64,000 nucleotides of DNA from Kutzneria kofuensis (GCF_014203355.1 NZ_JACHIR010000001.1:3412038-3476037); one strand, 5' to 3'. Shown: positions 39,336 through 48,853, counted from the stretch's first letter. The notes: generated by a model not told the origin, from the letters alone. A program made the numbers and translations.

Positions 39336-40258
39336 CGGCCGTCGCAGAAGTCCCGGCCGCGGCGGAGTCCTCCCGGCCGGTCGCCGTGCGGCGGCGCAAG
39401 CGGGTCCGGCCCGCTCGCGTCGTGCTGCACGTGTTCCTGACCGTGACCGCGCTGGTGTGGCTGGTGCCGCTGGTGTGGGCGGTGTACACGTCGCTGCGCA
39501 CGTTCGCGGACACCTCGCAGCACGGCTACTTCTCCCTGGCCACCGCGCTGACGTTCGAGAACTACGAGAACGCGTGGGAGCAGGCGGGGCTGCCGCACTA
39601 CTTCCTCAACTCGGTGATCATCACCGTCCCGGCCGTGCTGCTGACGCTGCTGTTCTCCGCGTCGGTGGCGTTCTTCGTGTCGCGGTTCAACTTCAAGGTC
39701 AACCTGTTCCTGCTGATGCTGTTCACCGCGGGCAACCTGCTGCCGCCGCAGGTGATCATCACGCCGCTGTTCCGGATGTACCTGCTCATCCCGCTGCCGG
39801 ACTGGCTGTCCAACGGCTCCGGGCTGATGTACAACTCGTTCTTCGGCGTGATCATGATCCACGTGGCGTTCCAGAGCGGGTTCTGCACGTTCGTGCTCAG
39901 CAACTACATGAAGACCATTCCGCACGAGCTCACCGAGGCGGCGCTGGTCGACGGCGCGTCGGTGTTCCGGCAGTTCTGGCAGATCATCCTGCCGCTGTGC
40001 CGGCCCGCCTTCGCCGCGCTGGCCACGCTGCTGACCATCTGGATCTACAACGACTTCTTCTGGGGCCTGGTGCTGTTCCAGACCGGCGCGGACCGGCCGA
40101 TCACCTCGGCCATCTCCAGCCTGCAGGGGCAGTACTTCAGCAACCAGAACCTGATCGCGGCCGGCGCGCTGCTCACCGCGATCCCCACCCTGGCCATCTA
40201 CCTGGCGCTGCAGCGGCAGTTCGTCAGCGGCCTCACGCTCGGCGCCAACAAGGGCTGA
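39332..40258 (+). CDS. Sugar ABC permease (MalG/UgpE type)
   Basis: 308 residues, six TM helices, ATGA overlap with the first permease. The EAA loop is HELTEAALVDGASVFRQFWQIILPLCRP. The C terminus QRQFVSGLTLGANKG is the usual MalG-type end (QRxFVxGLxxGAxKG). Pairs with the upstream permease to form the channel. Confidence 0.93.
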   Translation: MTAVAEVPAAAESSRPVAVRRRKRVRPARVVLHVFLTVTALVWLVPLVWAVYTSLRTFADTSQHGYFSLATALTFENYENAWEQAGLPHYFLNSVIITVPAVLLTLLFSASVAFFVSRFNFKVNLFLLMLFTAGNLLPPQVIITPLFRMYLLIPLPDWLSNGSGLMYNSFFGVIMIHVAFQSGFCTFVLSNYMKTIPHELTEAALVDGASVFRQFWQIILPLCRPAFAALATLLTIWIYNDFFWGLVLFQTGADRPITSAISSLQGQYFSNQNLIAAGALLTAIPTLAIYLALQRQFVSGLTLGANKG

Positions 40259-40339
40259 GCCGCTCCCCCAGTCGCCGGCCGGCGTCGGGTTCTCACTGTG
40301 GCGGCGGGAAAGCCCGACCCGGCCGGCTCCCCTGCGTTA

Positions 40340-40424
40340 CCCCGGCGAGTCCCGCTCAGCGTCACACCGAATGCATGAATCGGTTTCGTACATTCGGTGT
40401 GACGGTAGGCGGGACTCGCCGGGG
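40340..40424 (+). terminator. Very long interrupted inverted repeat after importer operon
   Basis: An outer perfect 16-bp stem (CCCCGGCGAGTCCCGC 40340-40355 with GCGGGACTCGCCGGGG 40409-40424) and an inner perfect 13-bp stem (GTCACACCGAATG 40361-40373 with CATTCGGTGTGAC 40391-40403) are separated by symmetric 5-nt bulges, with a 17-nt loop. CTTTTCTT follows on the plus strand, fitting a terminator. It is far longer than needed for termination and may be a dispersed palindromic element. Confidence 0.65.
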
Positions 40425-40430
40425 CTTTTC

Positions 40431-41810
40431 TTATGCCGGGCTTGGGCGGCCGGGGAGCCGCAGGGTCATCAGGGCCCCGCCTTCCGGCGCCCGGCCGGCG
40501 TAGGCCCGGCCGCCGTGGCGTTCCACGGCCTGGGCGACGATCGCCAGGCCGAGCCCGGAGCCCGGCAGCGTCCGCGCCTCCGAGGACCGGTAGAACCGCT
40601 CGAACACGTGCGGCAGGTCGGCCTCGGCGATGCCGGGGCCGCTGTCGGCGACCTCGATCAACATCGTGCCGTCGCCGACCGGCTTCATCTCCAGCCGGAC
40701 CACGCCGTCCGCGGGCGTGAACTTGACCGCGTTGTCGAGCAGGTTGAGCACGGCCCGCTCCAGCGCGTGCGCCTCGCCGAGCAGGTACCACGGCTGCAGG
40801 CTCACCAGGAACTGCTGGCCGGCGGCCCGCCGGCGGGCCCGGTCCAGCGCCCGCTCGACCAGCTCCACCATGTCCACGGGTTCGTGCACGGCCTGCGGAG
40901 CGTCCTCGCGGGCCAACTCCACCAGGTCGCCGATGAGCGTGGTCATCTCGGCGATCTGGGCCTGCACGTCGTCGTAGATCTCCTGCCGGTCCTCGGCGGA
41001 CAGCTTGGGCGCTCCGGGTTTCTCCGACGCCAGCAACAGCTCCAGGTTGGTGCGCAACGAGGTCAGCGGCGTACGCAGCTCGTGGCCGGCGTCGCCGACC
41101 AGCCGTCGTTGCCGTTCCTGCGACTCCGCCAGGGCGCCGAGCATCGTGTTGAAGCTCGTGGTGAGCAGCGCCAGCTCGTCGTCACCGGTGACCGGAATCG
41201 GGCGCAGGTCACCGGTGGCCGTGATGTGCTCGGTCGCCTGCCGCAGCCGGGTCACGGGCCGCAGACCGCCCTGGGCCACCGCCGTTCCGGCCAGCGCCGC
41301 GACGAGCACACCGCCGATGCCCACGAACACCAGCACCAGCGCCAGCTTCTGCAGCACGCCCTGGGTCGGCTTCAGCGACTGGGCCGCCACCACCGCCTTG
41401 CCCGGGGCATAGGTGCAGCCCATCACCAGCACCGTCGCCGCGGTGTCGGTGCGCTGCGGGGAACAGGTGCCCGGCGGGCTGTCGACCAGGTCCTGCTCGG
41501 TCGTGCTGAGCCTGATCGGGGACCGGTTGGTCTCCGTGGTCATGCCGCTCTCGTCGAGCAGGGCGAAGGTCAGGTCGGTCGGACCGATGGGCGCCAGACC
41601 CCGGTACTGCCCGGACTGCAGGGTGCCGGCGGCCTGCTTGACGGTGATCTCCAGCGACTCCGCCACCTGGCTGTTCAGGTTGCTGCTGACCACCATGAAC
41701 GCGCCGATCGAGGCCAGCGCCACCGCCCCGGCCACGCACACCGCCGTGAGCAGGATCACCCGCGAGCGCAGCGAGACGTTCCGCTTGCCCTCGGCCTGCG
41801 GCATCGTCAC
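40431..41810 (-). CDS. mprB: MprB-like sensor histidine kinase
   Basis: 459 residues; the GTG at 41810 overlaps the regulator stop (GTGA); an ATG two codons later is possible. TM1 (about 17-41), an extracytoplasmic sensor of ~110 residues with two cysteines (C116, C132), TM2 (about 154-178), HAMP ([21 protein letters not shown]), HisKA with H243 ([11 protein letters not shown]), N box [11 protein letters not shown] and G boxes DSGPGIAE and [18 protein letters not shown]. Senses envelope stress in mycobacterial counterparts. Partner of the regulator at 41807. Confidence 0.9.
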   Translation of the reverse strand: MTMPQAEGKRNVSLRSRVILLTAVCVAGAVALASIGAFMVVSSNLNSQVAESLEITVKQAAGTLQSGQYRGLAPIGPTDLTFALLDESGMTTETNRSPIRLSTTEQDLVDSPPGTCSPQRTDTAATVLVMGCTYAPGKAVVAAQSLKPTQGVLQKLALVLVFVGIGGVLVAALAGTAVAQGGLRPVTRLRQATEHITATGDLRPIPVTGDDELALLTTSFNTMLGALAESQERQRRLVGDAGHELRTPLTSLRTNLELLLASEKPGAPKLSAEDRQEIYDDVQAQIAEMTTLIGDLVELAREDAPQAVHEPVDMVELVERALDRARRRAAGQQFLVSLQPWYLLGEAHALERAVLNLLDNAVKFTPADGVVRLEMKPVGDGTMLIEVADSGPGIAEADLPHVFERFYRSSEARTLPGSGLGLAIVAQAVERHGGRAYAGRAPEGGALMTLRLPGRPSPA

Positions 41811-42502
41811 GGAGGGGTCTCCCTGAGCACGTAGCCAACTCCGCGCACCGTGTGCAGCAGCCGCGGCTCGCCGTCGGCCTCGGTCTTTCGCCTCAAGTAG
41901 CCGACGTAGACCTCCAGGGCGTTCCCGGAGGTCGGGAAGTCGTAGCCCCATACGTCCTCCAGGATCCGGCCCCTGGTGAGGACCTGCTTGGGATGGGCGA
42001 GGAACAGTTCGAGCAGGCTGAACTCGGTGCGGGTGAGGCTGATCGACCGCTCGCCGCGGCGCACCTCCCGGGTGCCCGGGTCCAGCTCCAGGTCGGCGAA
42101 GCGCATCACGGCCGACGGGGCGTTGGCCGCCGCGTCGTCGGCGACCGCGCGGCGCAGCAGCGCCCGCAGCCGGGCCAGCAGCTCCTCCAGCGCGAACGGC
42201 TTGGGCAGGTAGTCGTCGGCGCCGGCGTCGAGGCCGGCCACCCGGTCGGACACCGCGTCCCGGGCGGTGAGCACCAGGATCGGCAGGTCGTCACCGGTGC
42301 CGCGCAGCCGCCGGCACACCTCCAGGCCGTCCAGCCTGGGCATCATGACGTCGAGGACCATCGCGTCGGGACGCTGCGCGGTGACGGCGTCCAGCGCTTG
42401 CTGACCGTCGCCGGCCAGCTCGACCTGGTAACCGTTGAACTGCAGCGAGCGACGGAGCGACTCGCGCACGGCCCGGTCGTCGTCCACTACGAGGATGCGC
42501 AT
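41807..42502 (-). CDS. mprA: MprA-like OmpR-family response regulator
   Basis: 231 residues from ATG 42502 ([20 protein letters not shown]). Receiver: DDD 7-9, [32 protein letters not shown]-binding winged helix: [51 protein letters not shown]. The sequence is close in style to mycobacterial MprA. An 11-bp-period direct repeat precedes it and is repeated upstream of the HtrA/PepD gene, supporting autoregulation and control of the protease. Confidence 0.9.
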   Translation of the reverse strand: MRILVVDDDRAVRESLRRSLQFNGYQVELAGDGQQALDAVTAQRPDAMVLDVMMPRLDGLEVCRRLRGTGDDLPILVLTARDAVSDRVAGLDAGADDYLPKPFALEELLARLRALLRRAVADDAAANAPSAVMRFADLELDPGTREVRRGERSISLTRTEFSLLELFLAHPKQVLTRGRILEDVWGYDFPTSGNALEVYVGYLRRKTEADGEPRLLHTVRGVGYVLRETPP

Positions 42503-42523
42503 AAAGGAAGTGTTACCTGCGGG

Positions 42524-42541
42524 CCTGAGAGGTGCCTGAGA
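42524..42541 (-). promoter_or_regulatory. MprA-like direct repeat upstream of mprA
   Basis: CCTGAGAGGTGCCTGAGA on the plus strand, two heptamers 11 bp apart, starting 22 bp before the mprA ATG. Differs by one base from the site before the protease gene at 32859-32876 and has the same distance to the start codon. TAACAC between site and start could be the -10 box. Confidence 0.75.
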
Positions 42542-42634
42542 GAGGCCCAAGGACAGGCACAATTTCACCGACCGGGTGAGCTGCCGCCCGACTACCCCTC
42601 GTGACGGCTTGACCTCTACTTAACCAGAGGTTCC

Positions 42635-43150
42635 ATGCTGGCCCGCATGGACCTGCCCGACCTCGCCCGCCCGGACGTCGCGGGCATCGTGATCCGCACC
42701 TGGCGGACCGACGACCAGCTCCGCGCCGCCGACGCGGCCATGAAGACCTGGCGGTCGCGGCCGTGGCCGGCCGACTGCCTGACCCGCAGCGTGCTGCTCG
42801 GCGTGGACGGCCGGCTGGTGCTGCACTACGAGCAGTGGAGCAGCCACCAGCTCGGCTACCGTCTCGTGCACGCGTCCGAGCCCGTGTCCTCCTCGGAGAT
42901 CATGATCGTCTCGTTCGGCGTGAGCAAGGTGGCCCAGCAGCGCCGGCTCGTCGACGTGATGCGTGCTCATGTCACGCCCGGCACCTACCTGCACGCCAGC
43001 ACCGACGGCACCGGCGTGGTCGCCTGGACCACCCGCGACACGTGGCAGCACCTCGACGGGCTGCCGTGGGTGGAGCGGCTCAGCTCGCAGCGGTTCCGTC
43101 CGCACGCGGCACTGGCGCATTCCAGTGCCGCCACAGCGCGATCAGCCTGA
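42635..43150 (+). CDS. Hypothetical protein, possible ABM-like dimeric fold
   Basis: 171 residues (ATG 42635; a second ATG four codons later). AGIVIRTWRTDDQLRAADAAMKTWRS, RSVLLGVDGRLVLHYEQWSSHQL and MIVSFGVSKVAQQRRLVDVMRAH look like repeated ferredoxin-like units of the antibiotic-biosynthesis-monooxygenase superfamily, but no catalytic residues can be assigned. The C-terminal 24 codons overlap the convergent channel gene. Function unknown. Confidence 0.6.
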   Translation: MLARMDLPDLARPDVAGIVIRTWRTDDQLRAADAAMKTWRSRPWPADCLTRSVLLGVDGRLVLHYEQWSSHQLGYRLVHASEPVSSSEIMIVSFGVSKVAQQRRLVDVMRAHVTPGTYLHASTDGTGVVAWTTRDTWQHLDGLPWVERLSSQRFRPHAALAHSSAATARSA

Positions 43151-43691
43151 TCGCCACCACCAGCGCCGAGCCGATCACCGTGCCCCACAGGTCCGGCAGG
43201 CCCAGCCGGGCCGTGAGCGGCACCACCACCGCGCCGGCCAGCGCCGCCACCGCGTAGATCTCCTTGCGCAGCACCATCGGGATCTCCCGAAGCAGGACGT
43301 CCCGGATCGCGCCGCCGCCGATGCCGACCGTCATGCCGATCAGGCAGGCCGTGTACGCCGGCACCTGGTGCTGCAACGCCGTTGTCGTGCCGGCCGTGAC
43401 GAACACGCCGAGGCCGACCGCGTCCGCCAGCAGGACCGCCCTGCGCAGACGGGCAACCTGCGGGTGGAAGAAGAACACCACGATTCCGGTCAGCGCCGCC
43501 GTGAGCAGGTAGGGCCAACTACGCAGCGTGGTCGGCGGGTGGATGCCGAGCAGCACGTCCCGGATGATGCCGCCGCCCAGCGCCGTCGTCAGGCCCAGCA
43601 CGACCACGCCGAACAGATCCAGCTTCGCCCGCACGGCGGCCAGCGCTCCGGACGCCGCGAACGCCACTAGACCGATCAGCTCAATGACCAC
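43080..43691 (-). CDS. TRIC/UPF0126 family cation channel protein
   Basis: 203 residues, GTG start. Two repeats of three TM helices, each with a glycine-rich kink: FAASGALAAVRAKLDLFGVVVLGLTTALGGGIIRDVLLG and GVFVTAGTTTALQ...GMTVGIGGGAIRDVLLREIP. The GGGxxRDVL motif in both repeats is the TRIC signature; bacterial members conduct K+ or similar ions as trimers. Its 3' end overlaps the convergent upstream gene by 71 bp, which is long but both frames look genuine. Confidence 0.88.
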   Translation of the reverse strand: MVIELIGLVAFAASGALAAVRAKLDLFGVVVLGLTTALGGGIIRDVLLGIHPPTTLRSWPYLLTAALTGIVVFFFHPQVARLRRAVLLADAVGLGVFVTAGTTTALQHQVPAYTACLIGMTVGIGGGAIRDVLLREIPMVLRKEIYAVAALAGAVVVPLTARLGLPDLWGTVIGSALVVAIRLIALWRHWNAPVPRADGTAAS

Positions 43692-43765
43692 GGTTGCGCA
43701 GCGTACGGGTCCTACTATCCGTAGAGATGGATGCTCCGGTTGGAGCCGACCGGAGAATGGGAACC

Positions 43766-44428
43766 ATGCGGATCATCCTGGTACGGCACGGGGAGAGCCT
43801 CGGCAACGTCGACGAGCTGGCGTACTGCCGGATCCCCGACCACGCGCTGCCGCTGACGCCCCACGGCGAACAGCAGGTCGCCGACACCGCCCCGGAGATC
43901 AGGGCGCTGCTGGCGCCCGGGCCGGTCGCCGCGTACGTGAGCCCGTACCTGCGGACCAGACAGACCCTGGAGCTGCTCGGCGTGCGGGACCTGACCGAGC
44001 GGATGATCGCCGAGCCGCGGCTGCGGGAACAGGACTGGGGCAACCTGCAGGACCCCGTCGAGCAGGAGGTGCAGAAGCGTCTTCGGCACGAGTTCGGGCA
44101 CTTCTTCTACCGGCTGCCCCACGGCGAGTCCGGCGCCGACGTCGACGACCGCGTCGCCAGCTTCCTCGCCGAGCTGGAGCTGCGGATGCTCCAGCAGGCC
44201 AGCCACCCGACCACCGTGCTGGTGGTGTCCCACGGCCTGGCCATGCGGCTGCTGTGCCGGCGGCTGTTCTCGTGGAGCATCGAGCTGTTCGAGTCGCTGT
44301 CCAATCCCGGGCACTGCGAGTACCGGGTGCTGGAGCGGGCCGCCGACGGGGAATGGACGATCGACCGTCCGTTCGGCCAGTGGCGGCAGTCGCCGGACGG
44401 CTCCACCCAGAAGACGTCCGTGCGCTGA
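43766..44428 (+). CDS. Histidine phosphatase (phosphoglycerate-mutase-like)
   Basis: 220 residues from ATG 43766 (MRIILVRHGES), the usual family start. In-frame ATGs at 43757 and 43727 exist, and TACTAT at 43713-43718 could give a leaderless start at 43727. RHGE holds the catalytic His; SPYLRTRQT the phosphate-binding Arg; EQDWGNLQ the acidic residue; VSHGLAMR the second His. Substrate unknown; member of the cofactor-dependent phosphatase branch. Confidence 0.85.
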   Translation: MRIILVRHGESLGNVDELAYCRIPDHALPLTPHGEQQVADTAPEIRALLAPGPVAAYVSPYLRTRQTLELLGVRDLTERMIAEPRLREQDWGNLQDPVEQEVQKRLRHEFGHFFYRLPHGESGADVDDRVASFLAELELRMLQQASHPTTVLVVSHGLAMRLLCRRLFSWSIELFESLSNPGHCEYRVLERAADGEWTIDRPFGQWRQSPDGSTQKTSVR

Positions 44429-44429
44429 G

Positions 44430-46535
44430 TCAGGTCGACGCACGGTCGGCGGGCACCGACAGTCCGGTGCGCGCCAGCTTGTGCCAGGGCAACCGCGCGC
44501 CCGCCAATGCCGTCATCACCGACTGCAGCACCACCAGGTACATCAGCTGCCGGTACACGAACTGCTGCAACGGCAGCGCCAGCAGTGGCCCGAGCCGCTC
44601 GCGGTCCAGCCGGAAGGCGATGATCGCCGGAACCACCTGCATCGCCAGGAAGGCCAGCCAGTACACGAGCGTCGACAGCCAGTCGCCGGTGACGATCCCG
44701 AAGACCGCCGCCACGTCGACGAACGGCCCGAGCACCGGCAGCGCCACCTGGAACAGCAGCAGGTACGGGATGCCGCGGCGGCCGAGCCGCCCGGCCGGGC
44801 CGCGCTCGACCACCGCCCGGCGGTGCTTCCACACCGCCTGCAACGTGCCGTAACACCAGCGGTAGCGCTGCTTCCACAGCTGCCCGAGGGTGGCCGGAGC
44901 CTCGGTCCAGGCCAGCGCCTGCTGTTCGTAGACGACACGCCAGCCGTCCCGCTCCAGCGCCATGGTGAGGTCGGTGTCCTCGGCCAGGGTGTCGGTGGGC
45001 ATTCCGCCGAGCGCCAGCACGGCGTCGCGGCGGAACGCGCCGATCGCCCCCGGCACGGTGGGCATGCACTCCAGCACGTCGTACATCCGCCGGTCGAGGT
45101 TGAAGCCGATGACGTACTCGATGTGCTGCCACTTCCCGAGCAGCCCGCCCCGGTTGCCGACCTTCGCGTTGCCCGACACGGCGCCGACCCGCGGGTCGGC
45201 GAAATGGCCGACCACGGTCCGCACGGTGCCGCGTTCGAGCACCGTGTCGCCGTCCACCATCACGACCAACTCGGTGCGCGCCGCCGCCAGCCCGGCGTTC
45301 AACGCCGCCGGCTTGCCGGCGTTGGCCTGCCGGATCAGCACGACTCGGCGCAGGTTCAGCCGCTCGACGACCTCGGCCGTGCCGTCGGTCGAGCCGTCGT
45401 CCACGACGATCACCCAGACCGGATGGTCGGAGGCCAGCACCGAGCGCACGGTGGCCTCGATGCCCGCCTTCTCGTTGTAGGCCGGCACGATCACGGTCAC
45501 CGGCTCGTCGGGAGCCCACAGCGGCCGGCCCCGGGCGCGCCGGACGTGGGCCGCGGTGGCGACGAGCACCAGGATCGTGCGGAGCACGGCGAGCGCGCTG
45601 GCCGCCAGCAGGACGAACCGGAGGGTCGCGGCGAGCCAGTCGCTGAGCTGCACGGCGGCGACGAGGAGCCAGCCGCCGAACCGGGTTTGCGGCTCGGCCG
45701 CCGCGTTGGTGCCGCTGATGCCCACCGTGTGGCTCACGGTGTCCAGCTGCCAGCCGGCGGCCTGCATCGCCGGCACGAACCGGTCCAGCGCCGCGACGGT
45801 CTGCGACCTGTCCCCGCCCGCGTCGTGCATCAGCAGCACCGCGCCGTGGCCGCCCCGCGGCGTCGCGTTCGCGATGATCTTGTCGACGCCCGGCAGCCGC
45901 CAGTCCTCGGAGTCCAGATCGGACAGCACGACCAGCCTGCCGTCGGCGCCGATCCGACGGATCGACTGCCACGCCAGGTCGTCGACCGAGTCGGGCGTCG
46001 CCGAGTAGGGCGGCCGCACCAGGGACGTCGCGACGCCGGCCGCACCGGCCAGGGCGAGATCCGTCGCGTGCAACTCGACGCCGGTACCGGTCGGGCCGGC
46101 GTCGCGCAGGTCCGCGTGCGTGGCGGTGTGGTTGCCGATCTCGTTGCCGCGCGCCAGGATCTCGCGAATCAGGTCGGGGTGCTGAGCCGCATGCGCGCCG
46201 GTGACGAAAAACGTCGCGTGCACGTGGTAGCGATCGAGCACAGCCAGCACCTTCGGTGTCCACGTGGGATCCGGACCGTCGTCGAAGGTCAGCGCGAGCG
46301 TGTGGTCGCGGGGACCGCGCGTGGCGGGCGCCGCTCCCCGGGGGTCGATCACCGCCTGGCCGGTGCGCACGGCGGTCGGCACCGCATTGGTCGGCCCCTG
46401 CGGAGTCGACTCGTCCGCGTGGAACTCGCCGAGTACGAGGCCGTGCAGCGTGAGCAGAGCCGTGGTCGCCAACAGCAGCGCGCCGAGGAGCACCCAGTGC
46501 GCCCGCGGTGGCGGGGTGCGGTGGTGCGTCGGCAA
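44430..46535 (-). CDS. Fusion of polysaccharide deacetylase and membrane GT2 synthase
   Basis: 701 residues, TTG start with GAGGA 9 nt upstream. An N-terminal TM helix (14-36) precedes a NodB domain outside the membrane: LALTFDDGPDP (D85, D86), NHTATHAD (metal His), RPPYSA and LMHDAGG. A second TM near 310-335 leads to a cytoplasmic processive GT2 (VTVIVPAYNEKAG, VVDDGSTDG, VMVDGDTVLE, TLAEDTDLT, QRYRW), with C-terminal TM helices. Combines synthesis and deacetylation of a surface polysaccharide, possibly poly-N-acetylglucosamine-like. Co-transcribed with the small protein upstream. Confidence 0.92.
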   Translation of the reverse strand: MPTHHRTPPPRAHWVLLGALLLATTALLTLHGLVLGEFHADESTPQGPTNAVPTAVRTGQAVIDPRGAAPATRGPRDHTLALTFDDGPDPTWTPKVLAVLDRYHVHATFFVTGAHAAQHPDLIREILARGNEIGNHTATHADLRDAGPTGTGVELHATDLALAGAAGVATSLVRPPYSATPDSVDDLAWQSIRRIGADGRLVVLSDLDSEDWRLPGVDKIIANATPRGGHGAVLLMHDAGGDRSQTVAALDRFVPAMQAAGWQLDTVSHTVGISGTNAAAEPQTRFGGWLLVAAVQLSDWLAATLRFVLLAASALAVLRTILVLVATAAHVRRARGRPLWAPDEPVTVIVPAYNEKAGIEATVRSVLASDHPVWVIVVDDGSTDGTAEVVERLNLRRVVLIRQANAGKPAALNAGLAAARTELVVMVDGDTVLERGTVRTVVGHFADPRVGAVSGNAKVGNRGGLLGKWQHIEYVIGFNLDRRMYDVLECMPTVPGAIGAFRRDAVLALGGMPTDTLAEDTDLTMALERDGWRVVYEQQALAWTEAPATLGQLWKQRYRWCYGTLQAVWKHRRAVVERGPAGRLGRRGIPYLLLFQVALPVLGPFVDVAAVFGIVTGDWLSTLVYWLAFLAMQVVPAIIAFRLDRERLGPLLALPLQQFVYRQLMYLVVLQSVMTALAGARLPWHKLARTGLSVPADRAST

Positions 46536-46549
46536 CGTCGGATTCCTCG

Positions 46550-46990
46550 CTACGGGCTGGGCGCGGTGGTGTCGGTGTGCTTGCTACGGCCGGGAGGCGT
46601 GGTCGGGGCGTGCGAATTGCGGTTGCCCGTGGTCGCGGTTGTGGTGGCAGTCGTCGTCACGGACTGCGTGTTCGTCCGTGTCAGCGACGGCGTCGCCGTT
46701 CTTGTTACACCTGGGGTCGCGGTGGTGGTCACCGCCCCGCCGGCCTGGGGCCGCTGCTGGCCCGGCTGGTTGTCGGCGGTGGTCGACGTGACGGTGTCGG
46801 CCGGGGACGCGGGCAGGGGAAGCAGCGCCGACGGCGGGATCGGGGCGCCGGAAAGCGCGGCGCACAACAAGATCACGTACACGGCCAGCGCCGAGCAGGC
46901 GCCGATGGCGATGCGGCGGACGACCCGGCGGCGGCGGCCGCTCGGGTCGACGAAGACCGGTCTGTCGGAGAGATCGCTTGGGGTGGGCAT
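46550..46990 (-). CDS. Small single-TM Thr-rich protein
   Basis: 146 residues from ATG 46990 (MPTPSDLSDRPVFVDPSGRRRR). A basic cytoplasmic segment, one TM helix (IAIGACSALAVYVILLCAALSG) and an extracytoplasmic tail of Thr/Pro/Ala repeats, likely a wall-spanning stalk. Ends 14 bp before the deacetylase-GT2 fusion, so it is probably an accessory membrane protein of that machine, as seen with similar pairs in actinomycetes. Confidence 0.65.
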   Translation of the reverse strand: MPTPSDLSDRPVFVDPSGRRRRVVRRIAIGACSALAVYVILLCAALSGAPIPPSALLPLPASPADTVTSTTADNQPGQQRPQAGGAVTTTATPGVTRTATPSLTRTNTQSVTTTATTTATTGNRNSHAPTTPPGRSKHTDTTAPSP

Positions 46991-47081
46991 CCTCTGACTC
47001 CGTTGGGGGCGGCCCACCCTAAGCCACGCTGCCCGGTTTGCCGAACATCTCACGCACGGTCATCCGACCGCTACCCGAGAG

Positions 47082-47114
47082 GACGGGGCCGGCCGCCGGG
47101 CGGCCGGCCCCGTC
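47082..47114 (-). terminator. Stem-loop after sedolisin gene
   Basis: A 14-bp perfect stem (GACGGGGCCGGCCG 47082-47095 with CGGCCGGCCCCGTC 47101-47114) and a 5-nt loop lie 9 bp beyond the stop of the minus-strand protease gene. No T run. Confidence 0.6.
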
Positions 47115-47123
47115 GAAATCCGA

Positions 47124-48305
47124 TCAGAACGCGCCGGTTCCGTTGGGAGTGCCCAACCCGGTCGGGCCGTCGAAACCGCTCACCGCGGTGCAGAGGTAGG
47201 TGCCGCCGCAGCTTCCGTTGCTGCCGCCCGACACGTCGTACAGCGCCGAGGTGTGGCTGTAGATCGACGAGGCGTAGGTCAGCGAGGAAGCGTTGCCCGC
47301 CAACGCATAGATCGATCCGATGATCGGCGAGGCGACGCTGGTGCCGCCGAACACCAGCCAGCCCTTGCGACCCTGGTACGACGTGCTGTCGTAGACGGCG
47401 ACGCCGGTGTTGGGGTCGGCCACCGCGCTCACGTCCGCGACGGTCCGCCGGGCGCAGCCGGAATCGGTCTGCCACGACGGCTTGGTGACGTAGCCGGAGC
47501 AGCCGCTACCGGCGCCGCTCCACGCCGTCTCGCTCCAGCCACGGGAGTTGCTCGCCTTGGCCAGGCTGGTGCCGCCGACCGCGGTGACGTAGCGGGACGC
47601 GGCCGGGAACTCGACACCGTAGCCACCGTCGCCGGAACTGGCCGTGATGGCGACGCCCGGGTGGTTGTAGTACGTGCTTTCCGAGCCTGTTTCCGAGGAT
47701 GACTCACTTCCGCCGTAGCTGTTGCTCACCGCGTTCGCGCCGAGCCTGACGGCGGTGTTCACCGCGGTGCCCAGGTTGGTCAGCGACGCGCTGCTCGCCT
47801 CGACGAGCAACACGTTGCACTTCGGACAGATCGCCGACGCCATGTCCAGGTCGAGCGAGATCTCCTGGGCCCAGCCGCCGTTGGCGCGCGGGTAGCTGGT
47901 GCCGCCGTTCTGGTCGGCCTTCGCGAAGCACGCGGTGGTGCTCGACTTGATCGTCGACGGGGTGCACGAGCCCAGCGCGGCGATGCCGTACTGCGCGCGG
48001 TAGACGTTGACGTCGGCGAAGGCTGTCGGGTCGTCGTAGGCGTCCACGATCGCGATCGTCTGGCCGGCGCCCGCGGTCGTCGACGTCGTGAGGTTGTAGG
48101 CCGACCGCAGGTCGGACGGCCCGTAGCCGGACGGGGTCGCGTTCGGCGTGACGCGGTCGCTCAGCCACGCCTCGCAAGCCGCCTGGCCGGCGGCGGGCCG
48201 GTCGCACACGCGGTGCGCGGAGTGCGTCGCGGCCGCGCCGACGGCGGTTCCGGTCAGGGACATCGCCAGCACCAGGCCGGCCAGCAGGGGGATTGTTCTA
48301 CGCAA
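47124..48305 (-). CDS. Secreted S53 (sedolisin) peptidase
   Basis: 393 residues from TTG 48305 (MRRTIPLLAGLVLAMSLTG), chosen because GGAGG lies 6 nt upstream and it gives a normal signal peptide; the frame is open to 48374. Catalytic Glu and Asp are E148 and D152 in WAQEISLDLDMA, with the Ser in FGGTSVASP. SSGDGGYGVEFPA contains the oxyanion Asp. Calcium-site residues near the C terminus are not obvious. The prodomain is very short, as in some bacterial members. Extracellular, probably acid-active. Confidence 0.88.
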   Translation of the reverse strand: MRRTIPLLAGLVLAMSLTGTAVGAAATHSAHRVCDRPAAGQAACEAWLSDRVTPNATPSGYGPSDLRSAYNLTTSTTAGAGQTIAIVDAYDDPTAFADVNVYRAQYGIAALGSCTPSTIKSSTTACFAKADQNGGTSYPRANGGWAQEISLDLDMASAICPKCNVLLVEASSASLTNLGTAVNTAVRLGANAVSNSYGGSESSSETGSESTYYNHPGVAITASSGDGGYGVEFPAASRYVTAVGGTSLAKASNSRGWSETAWSGAGSGCSGYVTKPSWQTDSGCARRTVADVSAVADPNTGVAVYDSTSYQGRKGWLVFGGTSVASPIIGSIYALAGNASSLTYASSIYSHTSALYDVSGGSNGSCGGTYLCTAVSGFDGPTGLGTPNGTGAF

Positions 48306-48428
48306 AGCGGACCTCCACTTTGGCAGGGACCGGGTCTGCGGAACCCGGTTTGTCCGCGCATCGTGCATCCCCACTGGACGGATGTCAGCTCTGGACCGAT
48401 ACCGGTGAATTTCAAAGCAGCGGCTTGA

Positions 48429-48602
48429 TCACTGTTGACGGGGCCGCAGGAAGCCCCTGTGGTAGGCGGGAACCAGGTGGCGCGGCACCAGGATCCGCCG
48501 CCCTTCCAGCACGATCGGCACCAGCTCCGGGGCGGTCGCCTTCCACTGCGAGCGGCGGTGCCGGGTGTTGCTGCGTGACGTCCTGCGCTTGGGCACGGCC
48601 AT
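48429..48602 (-). CDS. rpmF: Ribosomal protein L32, zinc-free paralogue
   Basis: 57 residues: [21 protein letters not shown] is the L32 start. The four zinc cysteines of the standard L32 are absent, so this is the C-minus form made in zinc shortage. TGATG junction with the L31 gene. Part of the mrf operon downstream of a Zur-box-like site. Confidence 0.9.
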   Translation of the reverse strand: MAVPKRRTSRSNTRHRRSQWKATAPELVPIVLEGRRILVPRHLVPAYHRGFLRPRQQ

Positions 48603-48853
48603 CAGCGGATCCTCTTTCCGTAGCGGCGGTTGAACTTCTCCACGCGACCGGCGGTGTCGACGAGCCGCTGCGCGCCGGTCCAGAACGGGTGCGAGTCGGC
48701 GGTGATGTCGACCACCAGCAACGGATAGGTGTTGCCGTCGTGCCATTCGACGGTCCGGTCCGAGGTGGCGGTCGACCGGGTCAGGAACGACGTCCCGGTC
48801 GAGGAGTCCTGGAACACCACGGGGTGGTAGTCGGGGTGGATGCCCTTTTTCAT
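48602..48853 (-). CDS. rpmE2: Ribosomal protein L31 type B, zinc-free
   Basis: 83 residues: [20 protein letters not shown]...[26 protein letters not shown] is the type B L31 pattern. No cysteines, against CxxC pairs in the zinc form. ATGA overlap with mrf and 1-bp overlap with rpmF. Confidence 0.93.
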   Translation of the reverse strand: MKKGIHPDYHPVVFQDSSTGTSFLTRSTATSDRTVEWHDGNTYPLLVVDITADSHPFWTGAQRLVDTAGRVEKFNRRYGKRIR

